A DNA stretch of 64,000 nt, taken from Flavobacteriaceae bacterium (lineage in GTDB: Bacteria; Bacteroidota; Bacteroidia; Flavobacteriales; Flavobacteriaceae). The translations under genes and the position numbers were made by a program. The notes below the pieces were generated by a model. It saw nothing but the letters and a program-made list of their open reading frames with translations, did no database searches and had not been told where the DNA came from. The stretch covers positions 24,845-88,844 of the forward strand of contig JALSVQ010000164.1 in the NCBI GenBank assembly GCA_027073495.1. Direction: 5' to 3'. Positions 1 to 8,848 of the stretch are shown in pieces (the first letter of the stretch is position 1; each line of letters opens with the position of its first letter).

Positions 1-870
1 GTTTGTTGCATTTTCTGCAAGTATTATTGGGTATGTAATGCCTCCATCTATTGAGAGTAATACATTTACATGTTGGCAGTTTACAGGGGCAATATCAGTT
101 TGAGAAACATCCCAAGTTACTGTTTGATTACTTCCTCCTTGCCAAATAATATTTTGTTCAGTAGGGTAAGTAACCAAAAATGGGCCAGCTTGATCGGTGA
201 TGGTTACCTTCTTATTATCATCAGCAACGCATCCAGCCATATTTGTACTATTATCACGTACGGTAACTCTAAAATGCATTATTCTAGCTAACGATGGTAG
301 GCATTGCCAGTTTGATGTTAGTTCATTGGCTACTATTTTATTCATTTTTGGAAAATAACGACTTGGGTTTTCTGAGGGATAAAAAGATCTAAAAGTTGGT
401 CCTACAGTATTAGTTGGAGCAGGAGGCATTGGTGCAACTTCTTTATCATATTGTTCCCATGTAAATGTCAATGGATCTCCATCAGCATCAGCAAATGAAA
501 CTGGAGTTAACTTAAAAGGGGTGTTAATAGGAATTGTGTAATCTTCTCCAGCATCAATTGTAGGGGGTGTATTAGAACTTGGAATATAACTAGCACAATT
601 ATCGGCATAACCTTGGAGATATGTATGTATTTGTTTTAAACTTTTTATGTGATAGTACAATTCACTTTTTGAAATAACATTTGGAGCACAAATACCAGCG
701 TATGACATTAGTGTAGAGCCACTACCAGGTTCATAACTACTATCATTTGATCTATTGCAATCATTATTTTGAGAATGTTTAGCAGCAAATTGATGTCCCA
801 TTTCATGCATCACTATTCGTGCATGCTTTTGCATTGCACCATTTGATTTTCTATTAGATCTTCCTTTACC
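1..870 (-). pseudogene. C-terminal part of reprolysin-like zinc metalloprotease, out of frame with its N-terminus
   Basis: Reading the minus strand from about 870 to the window edge gives an uninterrupted frame that continues the preceding N-terminal fragment. It carries the zinc-binding motif HEMGHQFAAKH (HExxHxxxxxH, about 775-807), then a YEPGSGSTLMSYAGICAPN segment typical of flavobacterial reprolysin-like peptidases with a Met-turn. Later sequence (for example ITYPIILAENATN at the edge) looks like the beta-rich domains that follow the catalytic domain in these secreted proteins. The frame has no start of its own and is one base out of register with the upstream part, so as sequenced it would not be translated. 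The gene continues beyond base 1. Family call is firm; whether the break is real is not. Confidence 0.75.
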
Positions 871-1816
871 TTTTTTTTTCAGCTCTACAGACCGATTTAA
901 GAGCTGCAATTCCATCCCAAGGCCCTCTTTCAAAAAGATGTCCGATATCATAATTTGAAATGCCAATTACTTGGTTGGTATTATTATGATTTTGGTCTAT
1001 TAAAGTGCCATTATTTGTAAATGGATCTGATGCTTGGTCATAATAAAATAAATCTGTAGTGTTGTTGATTAACAATAGTCGGACTCCTAAATCATTTTCA
1101 TAGACCATATTAATAAAATTGACTGTATTGACAACTTTTGAGAGTATAATAGCTTCATCAGCTATACTATAAGCTCCTCTATCATTGGTAAATTTCCAAG
1201 TTGTAGTAATGGCTAAGCGATATGTTCTTAATTGGCAATCTCCTAAAATTTGAGTAGTTCGAGATGACATAGTATCTGAAGTTGTTTCTACTGTGTCACA
1301 ATGCATTGCTTCATTATAAGAGGCTTCATCTTTTTCATTGTAAACGATATATTCTGTTTTATTTGTAGCAGCTAGCGGTTCAATTATAAAGATGTCGTTA
1401 TTTGATTTTATGATAGCATGTAAGCCTAAAGAAGTCCAGCTAATTCGTATTTTTTTATGATCTTTTGAAACGCCATAAAAAGTGCCGAATTTACTATATT
1501 TATTAGCTAATTGCTCTTCCATCATTTGATATCTAATGATTTTGAAACTCGAAAATTCATCTTCTGATATAGGAAAAACTAATTCGGTGTCACTTTCGTT
1601 CAAATAAATATCTCCTTCAGATTTTGAGGAAAAAAGTACTGTTTTAAAATGTGCAGTATCTAAAGAAAAGGTAGTTCCTTTTGTAATGTTTTTAGGAATA
1701 CTAAGTTTTTCTTCCTTCCAATAATTATTATCTTGTTGCGCAATAACAAAGTTTGTCAACAAAACAAAGAATACTATAAGGTAATTCAATTTGAAAAAAC
1801 GATTTGAAAATTTCAT
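866..1816 (-). CDS. N-terminal part of secreted reprolysin-like metalloprotease, truncated by frameshift
   Basis: The 316-aa product starts with a signal peptide (residues 1-26, ending near VIAQQ), followed by a propeptide-like region and the first half of a metzincin catalytic domain (ISNYDIGHLFERGPWDG, then AALKSVCRAEKK). The Met at 1816 directly precedes the hydrophobic signal core, so it is the natural start. The frame runs into TAA at 866-868, just after nine consecutive A (coding strand, 871-879). With eight A the reading would pass directly into the HExxH-containing frame downstream. Alone this fragment lacks the zinc site and cannot be an active protease. It could be a pseudogene, a slippage-regulated gene or a homopolymer sequencing error. 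Confidence 0.8.
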   Translation of the reverse strand: MKFSNRFFKLNYLIVFFVLLTNFVIAQQDNNYWKEEKLSIPKNITKGTTFSLDTAHFKTVLFSSKSEGDIYLNESDTELVFPISEDEFSSFKIIRYQMMEEQLANKYSKFGTFYGVSKDHKKIRISWTSLGLHAIIKSNNDIFIIEPLAATNKTEYIVYNEKDEASYNEAMHCDTVETTSDTMSSRTTQILGDCQLRTYRLAITTTWKFTNDRGAYSIADEAIILSKVVNTVNFINMVYENDLGVRLLLINNTTDLFYYDQASDPFTNNGTLIDQNHNNTNQVIGISNYDIGHLFERGPWDGIAALKSVCRAEKKR

Positions 1817-2116
1817 AAAAAATAGGTTTAATATCTTGCCGCAATAACGGTTTTTTAACGAGAAAACAAAATGTAATTATTATGATTATAAGCTAATTTC
1901 TATGTTTTATTATAAGCCTTGTTGAAGGAAGATAAATTTATTATAAAATATTTTAGCATGATTATATTTTGATTTCCAGAAAATGAAATGATTTTTGTAG
2001 TAAACTGATAAAAATTAATAGATAGTTTATGATTTTTTAAATCGCTTTTGGTACATTTGTGCTTTAAGCGTTTTTTTACGTTAAAAAAAATAATTATAAT
2101 TTAAAATAAAAGAATT
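1817..2116. other. Intergenic region between divergent protease gene and kdnA
   Basis: These 300 AT-rich bases separate two divergently transcribed genes. A TACATTTG octamer at 2052-2059 fits the Bacteroidota -7 element TAnnTTTG and lies about 57 nt before the kdnA start, but I find no TTG at the expected distance upstream of it. I see no open reading frame, RNA gene or long hairpin. Confidence 0.4.
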
Positions 2117-3310
2117 ATGCCAGGATTTGAATTATTTGGTGATGCAGAGCGCAAAGAGGTAAATGAAGTATTGGAAACAGGTGTTTTAATGCGTTATGGT
2201 TTTGATGGAATGCGCAACAATATATGGAAAGCAAAAGCTATGGAAGCTGAACTTGAAGACTTACTACAAGTCAACCATGCACAATTAGTGAGTAGTGGTA
2301 CAGCGGCATTGAATGTAGCATTAGCAGCGCTTGGAGTGGGAGCAGGAGACGAAGTGATAATGCCTACTTTTACGTTTGTAGCAAGTTTTGAAAGTATACT
2401 TACCGCAGGAGCAACACCTGTTTTGGTTGATATTGATGAGAGTTTAACACTCGATCCTAAAGCTGTAGCAGCAGCCATAACTCCAAAAACAAAAGTAATT
2501 ATGCCTGTGCATATGTGTGGTGCTATGGCAGATTTGACAGCGCTAAAAGCATTAGCTTCAAAACACGATATTTTCTTATTAGAAGATGCATGTCAAGCAT
2601 TTGCAGGAACGTACAAAGGCGATGCCCTTGGTACAATAGGAGATATTGGTTGTTTTTCTTTTGATTATGTCAAAACAATAACTTGTGGTGAAGGTGGCGC
2701 AGTAGTTACCAATAGTCCTGAGTTAGCAACTTTTTCTGACCATTTCTCCGATCACGGACATACACATATAGGCACTGATAGAGGAGCAGAAGAACACCCT
2801 TTTATAGGTTATAATTACCGTATTTCAGAACTGAATGCAGCTGTAGGATTAGCGCAAATACGTCGTACAGAAGAGTTTTTAACAATTCAAAAAAGAAATA
2901 AAAAAATACTCAAAGACGCTTTGGCTACAATACCAGAAGTGCGCTTTAGAATTTTGCCAGATGAAGCAGGAGATTCAGCTACATTTTTATCATTTTTTAT
3001 GCCTTCATTAGCGTTGGCACGTATGACAGTACAAGCTTTTAAAGAATATGGAATTGATGCCAATTGGCATTATTATGACAATAGCTGGCATTACATTCGT
3101 GCTTGGGAACACTTTGTAAACCAACGCACATTAGGTCCTTTGTCACAAGAAGTAAAATCAGGTTTAGAATACTTAAAAACTGCAGAATTCAAACAATCTG
3201 ACGATGTAATCGGAAGAAATATCTCGTGTTTGATAAAACTTTCTTGGTCAGCAGAAGAAGTAAAAGCACGCGCTGAAAAAATGGTAGCAGCTATTCAAAG
3301 TGTTTTATAA
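2117..3310 (+). CDS. kdnA: 8-amino-3,8-dideoxy-manno-octulosonate transaminase KdnA (DegT/DnrJ/EryC1 family)
   Basis: A 397-aa PLP-dependent sugar aminotransferase. From what I recall of Shewanella KdnA, the match extends end to end: the N-terminus MPGFELFG, the phosphate-binding SSGTAAL (59-65), LLEDACQA with the PLP-ring Asp (D157), the Schiff-base Lys in FDYVKTITCGEGG (K186), and the FSDHGHTHIGTDRGAE segment. KdnA adds the C8 amino group to 8-oxo-Kdo, giving 8-amino-Kdo for the LPS inner core; its partner KdnB is encoded at 27187-28269. The start is the ATG after an A-rich leader. menD follows after 8 nt, so the two are probably cotranscribed although functionally unrelated. A generic DegT aminotransferase for another nucleotide sugar is the alternative, made unlikely by the presence of kdnB. 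Confidence 0.85.
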   Translation: MPGFELFGDAERKEVNEVLETGVLMRYGFDGMRNNIWKAKAMEAELEDLLQVNHAQLVSSGTAALNVALAALGVGAGDEVIMPTFTFVASFESILTAGATPVLVDIDESLTLDPKAVAAAITPKTKVIMPVHMCGAMADLTALKALASKHDIFLLEDACQAFAGTYKGDALGTIGDIGCFSFDYVKTITCGEGGAVVTNSPELATFSDHFSDHGHTHIGTDRGAEEHPFIGYNYRISELNAAVGLAQIRRTEEFLTIQKRNKKILKDALATIPEVRFRILPDEAGDSATFLSFFMPSLALARMTVQAFKEYGIDANWHYYDNSWHYIRAWEHFVNQRTLGPLSQEVKSGLEYLKTAEFKQSDDVIGRNISCLIKLSWSAEEVKARAEKMVAAIQSVL

Positions 3311-3318
3311 AATAATAC

Positions 3319-4986
3319 GTGAAAAAACAGCCAAAAAATAAGCTTGCACAACAAATTATTGCTGCCTGTAAGGCTGCGAAAATAAAGCATGTAGTTATAT
3401 CGCCAGGTTCACGTAATGCACCGTTAACTATTGGTTTTTCGCAACATCCTTATTTTGAAACCTTGTCTGTAGTAGATGAGCGTAGCGCAGGTTTTGTAGC
3501 GCTGGGTATTGCGCAACAGACGCACAATGCTGTTGCCTTGGTTTGTACCTCTGGCTCGGCACTTTTGAATTATCATCCTGCTGTGGCAGAAGCTTTTTAT
3601 AGTCACATTCCTTTGGTAGTCATTAGTGCAGATAGACCTAAAAAATGGATTGATCAAGGAGAAGGGCAAACCATACGTCAAGAAAATGTATTGGCTAATC
3701 ATACCGTTTTTAATCTTAATTTAGCCGAAAATTTATCTAATAGTCATTTGCTTAATGAAGCATTAGCTAGTGGAAAAATTAAGCAAGCACCAATTCATAT
3801 CAACGCGCCTTTTGATGAGCCACTTTATGAGATGGAACCTTTAACTATTAATGAAGAATTAGCTACTAATACTGATTTTGAAGTGTCTGAGCAACCATTA
3901 GAAGTAGCCGTATTAGAGCCGTATGCGGAAAAATGGAATGTTTCTAAACGAAAAATGGTTTTAGTAGGTGTCAATCAGCCTAATGAATTATTACAAATAC
4001 AACTCAACCATCTTGCTAAAGACCCTTCGGTTTTGGTACTTACGGAAACAACATCCAATGTGTATCATTCGGATTTTATTAATAATATAGATCAATTAAT
4101 TACGCCATTTACCAAAGCTGAATTTGAAGCTTTTCAACCCGAAATCTTAATTACATTGGGCGGAATGCTTATTTCTAAACGCATTAAACAGTTTCTACGT
4201 AGCTACAAACCACAAGAACATTGGCATATTAGTCCTTTTGATAATGCGCCCAATACTTTTGAATGCTTGAGTAAGCATTTCAAATTGTCTAGTGATCTGT
4301 TTTTTAGTCAATTTTTCTTTTTAATTACACCAACTGCTAGTGATTATCAAAAGCAATTTTTACAATTAAAAATAAAACGAAAGCTAAAACATAAAGCACT
4401 TGTTGCTCAAATGCCTTTTTCAGATTTTTTGGCTTATGATTTACTGTTAAAAAATTTGCCAAAACATACGATGCTTCAAGTAGCTAATAGCTCGGCTATA
4501 CGTTATACACAATTATTTGATTTGGATAATAGCTTGACCGTGTTTTGCAACCGAGGTACTAGTGGTATTGATGGTTCTAGTTCTACAGCTGTAGGCGCAT
4601 CACTATTTAGTGAAAAGCAGACCGTTTTACTAACTGGAGATATCAGTTTTTTCTATGATAGTAATGCTTTTTGGAATGCTAATATCAAATCAAATTTTCG
4701 TGTTATTCTAATGAATAATAGCGGTGGCGGTATCTTTAGATATATATCAGGACCAAGTAGTACCAATGAGCTTGAACAGTTTTTTGAGACCAAGCACAAG
4801 CGCGATGCACATTATTTTGCAAAACAATATGGATTTGATTACCATAAAGCAACCAATGCTACCGAATTAAAAGCTATCTTTGCCACGTTCTTTGAAGCAA
4901 GTGAAAACTCTAAAATACTAGAAATTCAAACACCTAGAACAGTAAATGATGTGGTCTTAAAGCATTATTTTAAAAACTTATCATAA
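3319..4986 (+). CDS. menD: 2-succinyl-5-enolpyruvyl-6-hydroxy-3-cyclohexene-1-carboxylate synthase MenD
   Basis: A 555-aa thiamine-diphosphate enzyme that joins isochorismate and 2-oxoglutarate, the first committed step of menaquinone synthesis. Visible family marks are SPGSRNAPLTIGF near the N-terminus, TSGSALLNYHPAVAEAF with PLVVISADRP following, and the ThDP/Mg site GDISFFYDSNAFW followed by NNSGGGIFRYI. Length is normal. The start is a GTG 8 nt after kdnA stops; no ATG fits the conserved N-terminus. Its stop overlaps the start of the next gene by one base. menB lies two genes downstream, menE and menC about 40 kb away. Confidence 0.95.
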   Translation: MKKQPKNKLAQQIIAACKAAKIKHVVISPGSRNAPLTIGFSQHPYFETLSVVDERSAGFVALGIAQQTHNAVALVCTSGSALLNYHPAVAEAFYSHIPLVVISADRPKKWIDQGEGQTIRQENVLANHTVFNLNLAENLSNSHLLNEALASGKIKQAPIHINAPFDEPLYEMEPLTINEELATNTDFEVSEQPLEVAVLEPYAEKWNVSKRKMVLVGVNQPNELLQIQLNHLAKDPSVLVLTETTSNVYHSDFINNIDQLITPFTKAEFEAFQPEILITLGGMLISKRIKQFLRSYKPQEHWHISPFDNAPNTFECLSKHFKLSSDLFFSQFFFLITPTASDYQKQFLQLKIKRKLKHKALVAQMPFSDFLAYDLLLKNLPKHTMLQVANSSAIRYTQLFDLDNSLTVFCNRGTSGIDGSSSTAVGASLFSEKQTVLLTGDISFFYDSNAFWNANIKSNFRVILMNNSGGGIFRYISGPSSTNELEQFFETKHKRDAHYFAKQYGFDYHKATNATELKAIFATFFEASENSKILEIQTPRTVNDVVLKHYFKNLS

Positions 4987-5864
4987 TGGAAGAAGAAAAT
5001 AGAAGAGAAGCACGTGTAAAACTGATAGCAGGTGGCGCAAAATTAGGATATTATAATGTATTAAAAGTTTTGAGAGGGACTTCTGTAGGTTATTATTTGG
5101 GCGATGAAGTAGGAAATGATATTTTATTACCTACAAAATATGTTCCAGAAACCATTGCTTTAGATGAAGAAATAGAAGTTTTTGTATATCGTGATAGTGG
5201 TGGTAGAATAGTAGCAACTACATTAGAACCCTATAGTACAGCAGGTCAATTTGACTTTTTGGAATGTCGCCAATTAACACAATATGGTGCCTTTGTCGAT
5301 ATTGGTTTAGAGAAAGATATTTTAGTACCTTTTAAGCAGCAAGTACAAGAGATGTATCAAGGTAACTTCTACGTTACTTATGTTTACCTAGATGAAGTAT
5401 CACAGCGTTTGGTGGGTACAACACGTATCAATAAGTTTTTTGAAGAAACGGTTACTGATATCGAAAAGTTTGATAAAGTGAAGCTGATGATTTATAATAA
5501 AACAGACATTGGTTTTGCTGTGATTGTAAATAATAAATATCGTGGTTTACTATATGACAATGAAGTTTTTGAGCCCTTAGAAATTGGTGATAGAATATAC
5601 GGTTATGTTAAAAAAATACGAGAAGATGGGCGTTTAGACATGACCTTGCAACAACCAGGTTATGCCAATGTAGATATTCAAGCGCAAAAGATACTAGATG
5701 CGTTAAAAGAGAATGATAATTACCTTGCATTGACAGACAAAACAAATCCCGAAATCATCAAAGATGTATTGGGAATGAGCAAAAAAACATTTAAAAAATC
5801 TATAGGATTACTATATAGACAGCATATTATAATGATAGAAGACGATGGTATCCGTTTGAATTAA
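4986..5864 (+). CDS. CvfB-like S1-domain RNA-binding protein
   Basis: A 292-aa protein built of successive S1-like OB folds (for example the QLTQYGAFVDIGLEKDILVP segment around residues 93-112) and a C-terminal winged-helix region (about 225-292, ending MSKKTFKKSIGLLYRQ). This is the arrangement of the CvfB family, named after a Staphylococcus virulence regulator that binds RNA. It begins inside the menD stop codon (TAATG), so it is translationally coupled to menD. No membrane segment or signal peptide, so it should be cytoplasmic. The family assignment is good; its RNA target cannot be read from sequence. Confidence 0.85.
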   Translation: MEEENRREARVKLIAGGAKLGYYNVLKVLRGTSVGYYLGDEVGNDILLPTKYVPETIALDEEIEVFVYRDSGGRIVATTLEPYSTAGQFDFLECRQLTQYGAFVDIGLEKDILVPFKQQVQEMYQGNFYVTYVYLDEVSQRLVGTTRINKFFEETVTDIEKFDKVKLMIYNKTDIGFAVIVNNKYRGLLYDNEVFEPLEIGDRIYGYVKKIREDGRLDMTLQQPGYANVDIQAQKILDALKENDNYLALTDKTNPEIIKDVLGMSKKTFKKSIGLLYRQHIIMIEDDGIRLN

Positions 5865-5883
5865 AAAAAACATAGTATATTTG
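5856..5883 (+). promoter_or_regulatory. Promoter of Bacteroidota type for menB
   Basis: TTG at 5856-5858, 17 nt, then TATATTTG at 5876-5883 (TAnnTTTG -7 element). It lies at the end of the preceding gene and 20 nt before the menB ATG, so menB can be transcribed independently of menD. Confidence 0.6.
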
Positions 5884-5903
5884 AAAATAATAAATTATAG
5901 AAA

Positions 5904-6722
5904 ATGAGTAGAAATTGGCAAGCAATCAAAACCTACGAAGATATTAAGTTTGAATTCTTTGAAGGTATAGCTAAAATAACGATTAATAGACCCGAGGTGT
6001 ATAACGCATTTCGTCCAGAAACCAATAATGAAATGTTAGAAGCCATGGATATCTGTCGGGAACGTCAAGATATAGATGTTATTATTTTGACAGGAATAGG
6101 AGATAAAGCATTTTGTGCAGGAGGAGATCAAAATGTGAAAGGCGTAGGAGGTTATATCGGCAAAGATGGTGTGCCCCGTTTGAATGTATTAGATTTGCAT
6201 AAGAAAATACGTGAAATACCAAAGCCTGTTATCGCTATGGTCAACGGCTATGCTATCGGTGGAGGACATGTCCTGCATGTAGTATGTGATTTGACTATAG
6301 CTTCTGAAAATGCCAAATTTGGGCAAACAGGACCTAAAGTAGGTAGTTTTGATGGCGGATTTGGTTCATCTTACTTAGCACGAATCGTAGGGCAGAAAAA
6401 AGCACGTGAAATATGGTTTTTATGCGAACAGTATACAGCAGCAGAAGCCAAAGAAATGGGCTTGGTTAACAAAGTAGTGCCTCTAAATGAGCTGGAAGAC
6501 ACGACTGTACAATGGTGTAAAACCATGCAACAGCGTTCTCCTATGGCATTACGTATGATAAAACGCTCTTTAAATGCAGAGTTAGATGGGCAACATGGAT
6601 TGATGCAACTAGCAGGAGATGCTACACTTATGTTCTATCTGATGGAGGAAGCACAAGAAGGAAAAAACGCATTTTTAGAAAAAAGATCGCCAAATTTCAA
6701 ACAATTTCCAAAATTTCCTTAA
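5904..6722 (+). CDS. menB: 1,4-dihydroxy-2-naphthoyl-CoA synthase MenB
   Basis: A 272-aa crotonase-fold enzyme that cyclises o-succinylbenzoyl-CoA in menaquinone synthesis. The first oxyanion-hole segment is [13 protein letters not shown], the second [16 protein letters not shown], followed by the MenB-specific [20 protein letters not shown] with its Asp. Length and the C-terminal [13 protein letters not shown] are typical of the family. It has its own promoter and follows menD and the CvfB-like gene on the same strand. Confidence 0.96.
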   Translation: MSRNWQAIKTYEDIKFEFFEGIAKITINRPEVYNAFRPETNNEMLEAMDICRERQDIDVIILTGIGDKAFCAGGDQNVKGVGGYIGKDGVPRLNVLDLHKKIREIPKPVIAMVNGYAIGGGHVLHVVCDLTIASENAKFGQTGPKVGSFDGGFGSSYLARIVGQKKAREIWFLCEQYTAAEAKEMGLVNKVVPLNELEDTTVQWCKTMQQRSPMALRMIKRSLNAELDGQHGLMQLAGDATLMFYLMEEAQEGKNAFLEKRSPNFKQFPKFP

Positions 6723-6757
6723 TTTTACAAAAATTTAAAGATTAAAATACACTAGAT

Positions 6758-7477
6758 ATGCCATTTATAGAAGAACAAGATTTAATTTATTTGCACAAGC
6801 AGATAGAAACTGAAATTGAAGAACGTAATAAACTCGAAACACGTTATAGAAATAAAAGTTTTCAATATGTAGATACTAAGCGTAAAGCTAAAATGTATCA
6901 AATCATATCAGCCTTATTATTACTTGGTTTACTAGGAGCAATAGGTTATGCTTTTAAACAAAGTATAGCAAAGACAGTTGCAGAATTAACACCACAAGAA
7001 GTAGAAGTTAAGGTAAATAAATATTTAGAAGAGCAGGGAATGGCAGCTATTCCTAAAGATTCTTTAGATAATTTGAATGAAATAGCTTTCAATTATGAAA
7101 TGATGGACAATAAATCAGATGATGAAAACTCAGATTCTAATACTAATACCGACAATCAATCAACAACGAATAATAATGTAGCTCAAAGCACGAATTATAC
7201 AGACAATAATCCTTTTGAAGGTTATGTTTATAGTGTTGGGATAGGCTCATTAAAACGAAATGCTATAAAAATGAATTCAGAAGAATTTTCTAATTTTAAA
7301 CGTTTTCAAGGAAGATTGGATTTATATAGTATAGGAAATTTCAAAAGCTATAAAGAAGCTACAGCATTTAAGCTGAATGTGCGTAAATATTTACATATTA
7401 GAGACGCTTATCTTGTAGCTTACAAAGATGGGAAAAATGTTTCTGTTAAGGAAGCTTTAGCTAAAAACGGAAAATAA
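6758..7477 (+). CDS. Single-pass membrane protein with C-terminal SPOR-like domain
   Basis: A 239-aa protein with a charged cytoplasmic N-terminus (1-46), one transmembrane helix (about 47-67), a linker rich in Asn, Asp and Thr (about 118-150), and a C-terminal region (about 155-239) with the SPOR-like pattern: a short strand (YVYSVGIGSLK), then LYSIGNFKSYKEATAFK and DAYLVAYKDGKNVS. SPOR domains bind denuded peptidoglycan, so a periplasmic role at the wall is plausible. The SPOR call rests on pattern only. It follows menB by 35 nt and ends before a strong bidirectional terminator. Confidence 0.6.
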   Translation: MPFIEEQDLIYLHKQIETEIEERNKLETRYRNKSFQYVDTKRKAKMYQIISALLLLGLLGAIGYAFKQSIAKTVAELTPQEVEVKVNKYLEEQGMAAIPKDSLDNLNEIAFNYEMMDNKSDDENSDSNTNTDNQSTTNNNVAQSTNYTDNNPFEGYVYSVGIGSLKRNAIKMNSEEFSNFKRFQGRLDLYSIGNFKSYKEATAFKLNVRKYLHIRDAYLVAYKDGKNVSVKEALAKNGK

Positions 7478-7550
7478 TTTTTTAATTAAGAGTTATTAGT
7501 TATAGTTGATGAGTTATAATTATTCAAATAATAATTATAGATTCCTATAG

Positions 7551-7588
7551 AAAAAAAAGAATGTAGCGTAAGCTTCATTCTTTTTTTT
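7551..7588. terminator. Bidirectional intrinsic terminator
   Basis: Eight A, then GAATG-T-AGC, a GTAA tetraloop, GCT-T-CATTC, then eight T. The stem is interrupted only by one T-T mismatch and the A and T runs make it work in both directions. It sits between convergent genes ending at 7477 (+) and 7587 (-). Confidence 0.8.
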
Positions 7589-7970
7589 ATTCCAAAATAG
7601 CTTTTATATTAGGTTTGAAATAGTGAGGTCCTTTGAGTACTTTACCATCTTCACGGTAAATTGGATTGCCATCAGCACCTAATTTACTCATATTACTACG
7701 TTGTATCTCGTTAAAAACAGCTTCAATTTTGTTTTGTAAGCCGTGTTCTATTATTGTACCACATAGTATATAAAGCATATCGCCGAGTGCATCTGCTATT
7801 TCGACGAGATCGCCAGCATTAGCAGCTTCTAAGTATTCTTTGTTCTCTTCGTCCATAAGGTTGTAGCGTAACTGATGTTTGGCATTGCCTAAATGAGCAG
7901 TAGGTTTGTTTTTAGAATCAAGGCCAAATGTATCATGAAATATTTTTACAGCGTGAAGTTTTTCTTGCAT
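7587..7970 (-). CDS. MazG-like nucleotide pyrophosphohydrolase
   Basis: A 127-aa all-alpha NTP pyrophosphatase. The metal-binding signature is visible as DEENKEYLEA (EExxE, about 56-65) and EIADALGDMLYILCG (ExxD, about 73-87). The C-terminal tail with SNMSKLGADGNPIYREDGKVLKGP marks the subfamily often annotated as phosphoribosyl-ATP pyrophosphohydrolase-like rather than classical MazG. It probably hydrolyses a non-canonical or surplus nucleoside triphosphate. The histidine enzyme HisE is unlikely because no his genes are nearby. Its stop codon lies in the T-run of the shared terminator. Confidence 0.8.
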   Translation of the reverse strand: MQEKLHAVKIFHDTFGLDSKNKPTAHLGNAKHQLRYNLMDEENKEYLEAANAGDLVEIADALGDMLYILCGTIIEHGLQNKIEAVFNEIQRSNMSKLGADGNPIYREDGKVLKGPHYFKPNIKAILE

Positions 7971-8090
7971 GGTTGTAGTTTATAAAAATTTAATTGTATT
8001 TTTGATGCAATATAATGATATTGTCTAAGTATAAGACAAAATAAGAATATATTTTCTCGTGTAATAAATGAAAAATGATAAAACTGACTT

Positions 8091-8128
8091 GTCATTTCGA
8101 CAAAGAGCGGAACGAACGCCGAGAAATC
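8091..8128. repeat. REP-like dispersed element of the GTCATTTCGAC...GAGAAATC type
   Basis: The sequence starts GTCATTTCGACAAAGAGCGG and ends CGCCGAGAAATC. It resembles the short palindromic elements scattered between genes in many Bacteroidota, whose arms pair as GTCATTTCGAC and GAGAAATC. It is locally much richer in GC than its surroundings. Only this one copy was noticed in the window. Confidence 0.5.
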
Positions 8129-8148
8129 AAAATAATTAATAATTAAAA

Positions 8149-8361
8149 ATGAATTTAGTATTAAAAATACCAGTTAGTAGTAATCAGATGATTTTTGCAC
8201 TTTTTTTTGTTATTCTATTTACTTTTGGTATTGTATTAATGTATCGCAAAGATAAATCAGTACATCAAGTACATTATAGCAAAACAGCACGTTACACGTT
8301 TTTGTCATTCATACTTTTTATAACAGTTCTTTTTATCATTAAATTTGTACTACATCAATAA
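8149..8361 (+). CDS. Small two-helix membrane protein
   Basis: A 70-aa protein with two hydrophobic segments (about residues 12-31 and 48-66) separated by a charged loop (YRKDKSVHQVHYSKTARY). I recognise no family. The stop overlaps the ATG of crcB by one base, so it is cotranslated with the fluoride channel and might accompany it, but nothing in the sequence shows that. Confidence 0.65.
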   Translation: MNLVLKIPVSSNQMIFALFFVILFTFGIVLMYRKDKSVHQVHYSKTARYTFLSFILFITVLFIIKFVLHQ

Positions 8362-8723
8362 TGAAACAGTTACTATTTGTTTTTATAGGAGGAGGAGCAG
8401 GGAGTGCTTTGCGTTTTTTGGTCAATAAATATACAAATGTATTATCTGGTTTTGTGCCTTTTCCAACACTTATAGTTAATATTCTAGGTAGCTTTTTGAT
8501 AGGGATTCTGGTTGGTATTTATACAAAAAACACCATTACACACAATCAGTCTTTACTTTTGATTACAGGCTTCTGTGGTGGATTTACAACTTTTTCTACC
8601 TTTGCCATAGAAAATGCTAAATATTTAGAAAATGGTAATTATGTTATGGCGTTGCTTTATATAGTATTAAGTCTAGTCATTGGTATTAGTTTTGTGTTTC
8701 TGGGTTTTTATTTAGCTAAGTAG
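8361..8723 (+). CDS. crcB: Fluoride channel CrcB/FluC
   Basis: A 120-aa protein with four transmembrane helices that exports fluoride as a dual-topology dimer. The family signatures are GGGAGSALRFLVN at 10-22, the N in FPTLIVNILGSFLIG, and the pore motif GFCGGFTTFSTFA at about 71-83. One gene of full length is present, so a homodimer is expected. I looked for a fluoride riboswitch upstream and did not recognise one. Confidence 0.93.
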   Translation: MKQLLFVFIGGGAGSALRFLVNKYTNVLSGFVPFPTLIVNILGSFLIGILVGIYTKNTITHNQSLLLITGFCGGFTTFSTFAIENAKYLENGNYVMALLYIVLSLVIGISFVFLGFYLAK

Positions 8724-8734
8724 TTACTCTTTAT

Positions 8735-8763
8735 TAGTATTGAATATTAAGTATTTAATACTA
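8735..8763 (+). terminator. Possible terminator after crcB
   Basis: TAGTATT (8735-8741) pairs with AATACTA (8757-8763), followed by TTTTC. The stem is AT-only with a 15-nt loop, so this is a weak candidate 12 nt past the crcB stop. Confidence 0.3.
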
Positions 8764-8787
8764 TTTTCAAAATAAACAGCAAAATAC

Positions 8788-8819
8788 TTGACAAGCCCTA
8801 TTTTCATGTTGTATATTTG
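8788..8819 (+). promoter_or_regulatory. Promoter of Bacteroidota type for queA
   Basis: TTG at 8788-8790 and TATATTTG at 8812-8819, spaced by 21 nt. The -7 element lies 29 nt before the queA ATG. Confidence 0.7.
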
Positions 8820-8848
8820 CAGACTTAAACAATAAAATTGAGGTATTT

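Noticed and set aside
70-291. 73-aa plus-strand reading frame at the left edge
   Set aside because: It is antisense to the C-terminal part of the metalloprotease and has no protein-like pattern.
8000-8360. Fluoride riboswitch upstream of crcB
   Set aside because: I looked for the conserved riboswitch core in the leader of the small gene and crcB and did not find it; the only structured piece is the REP-like element.
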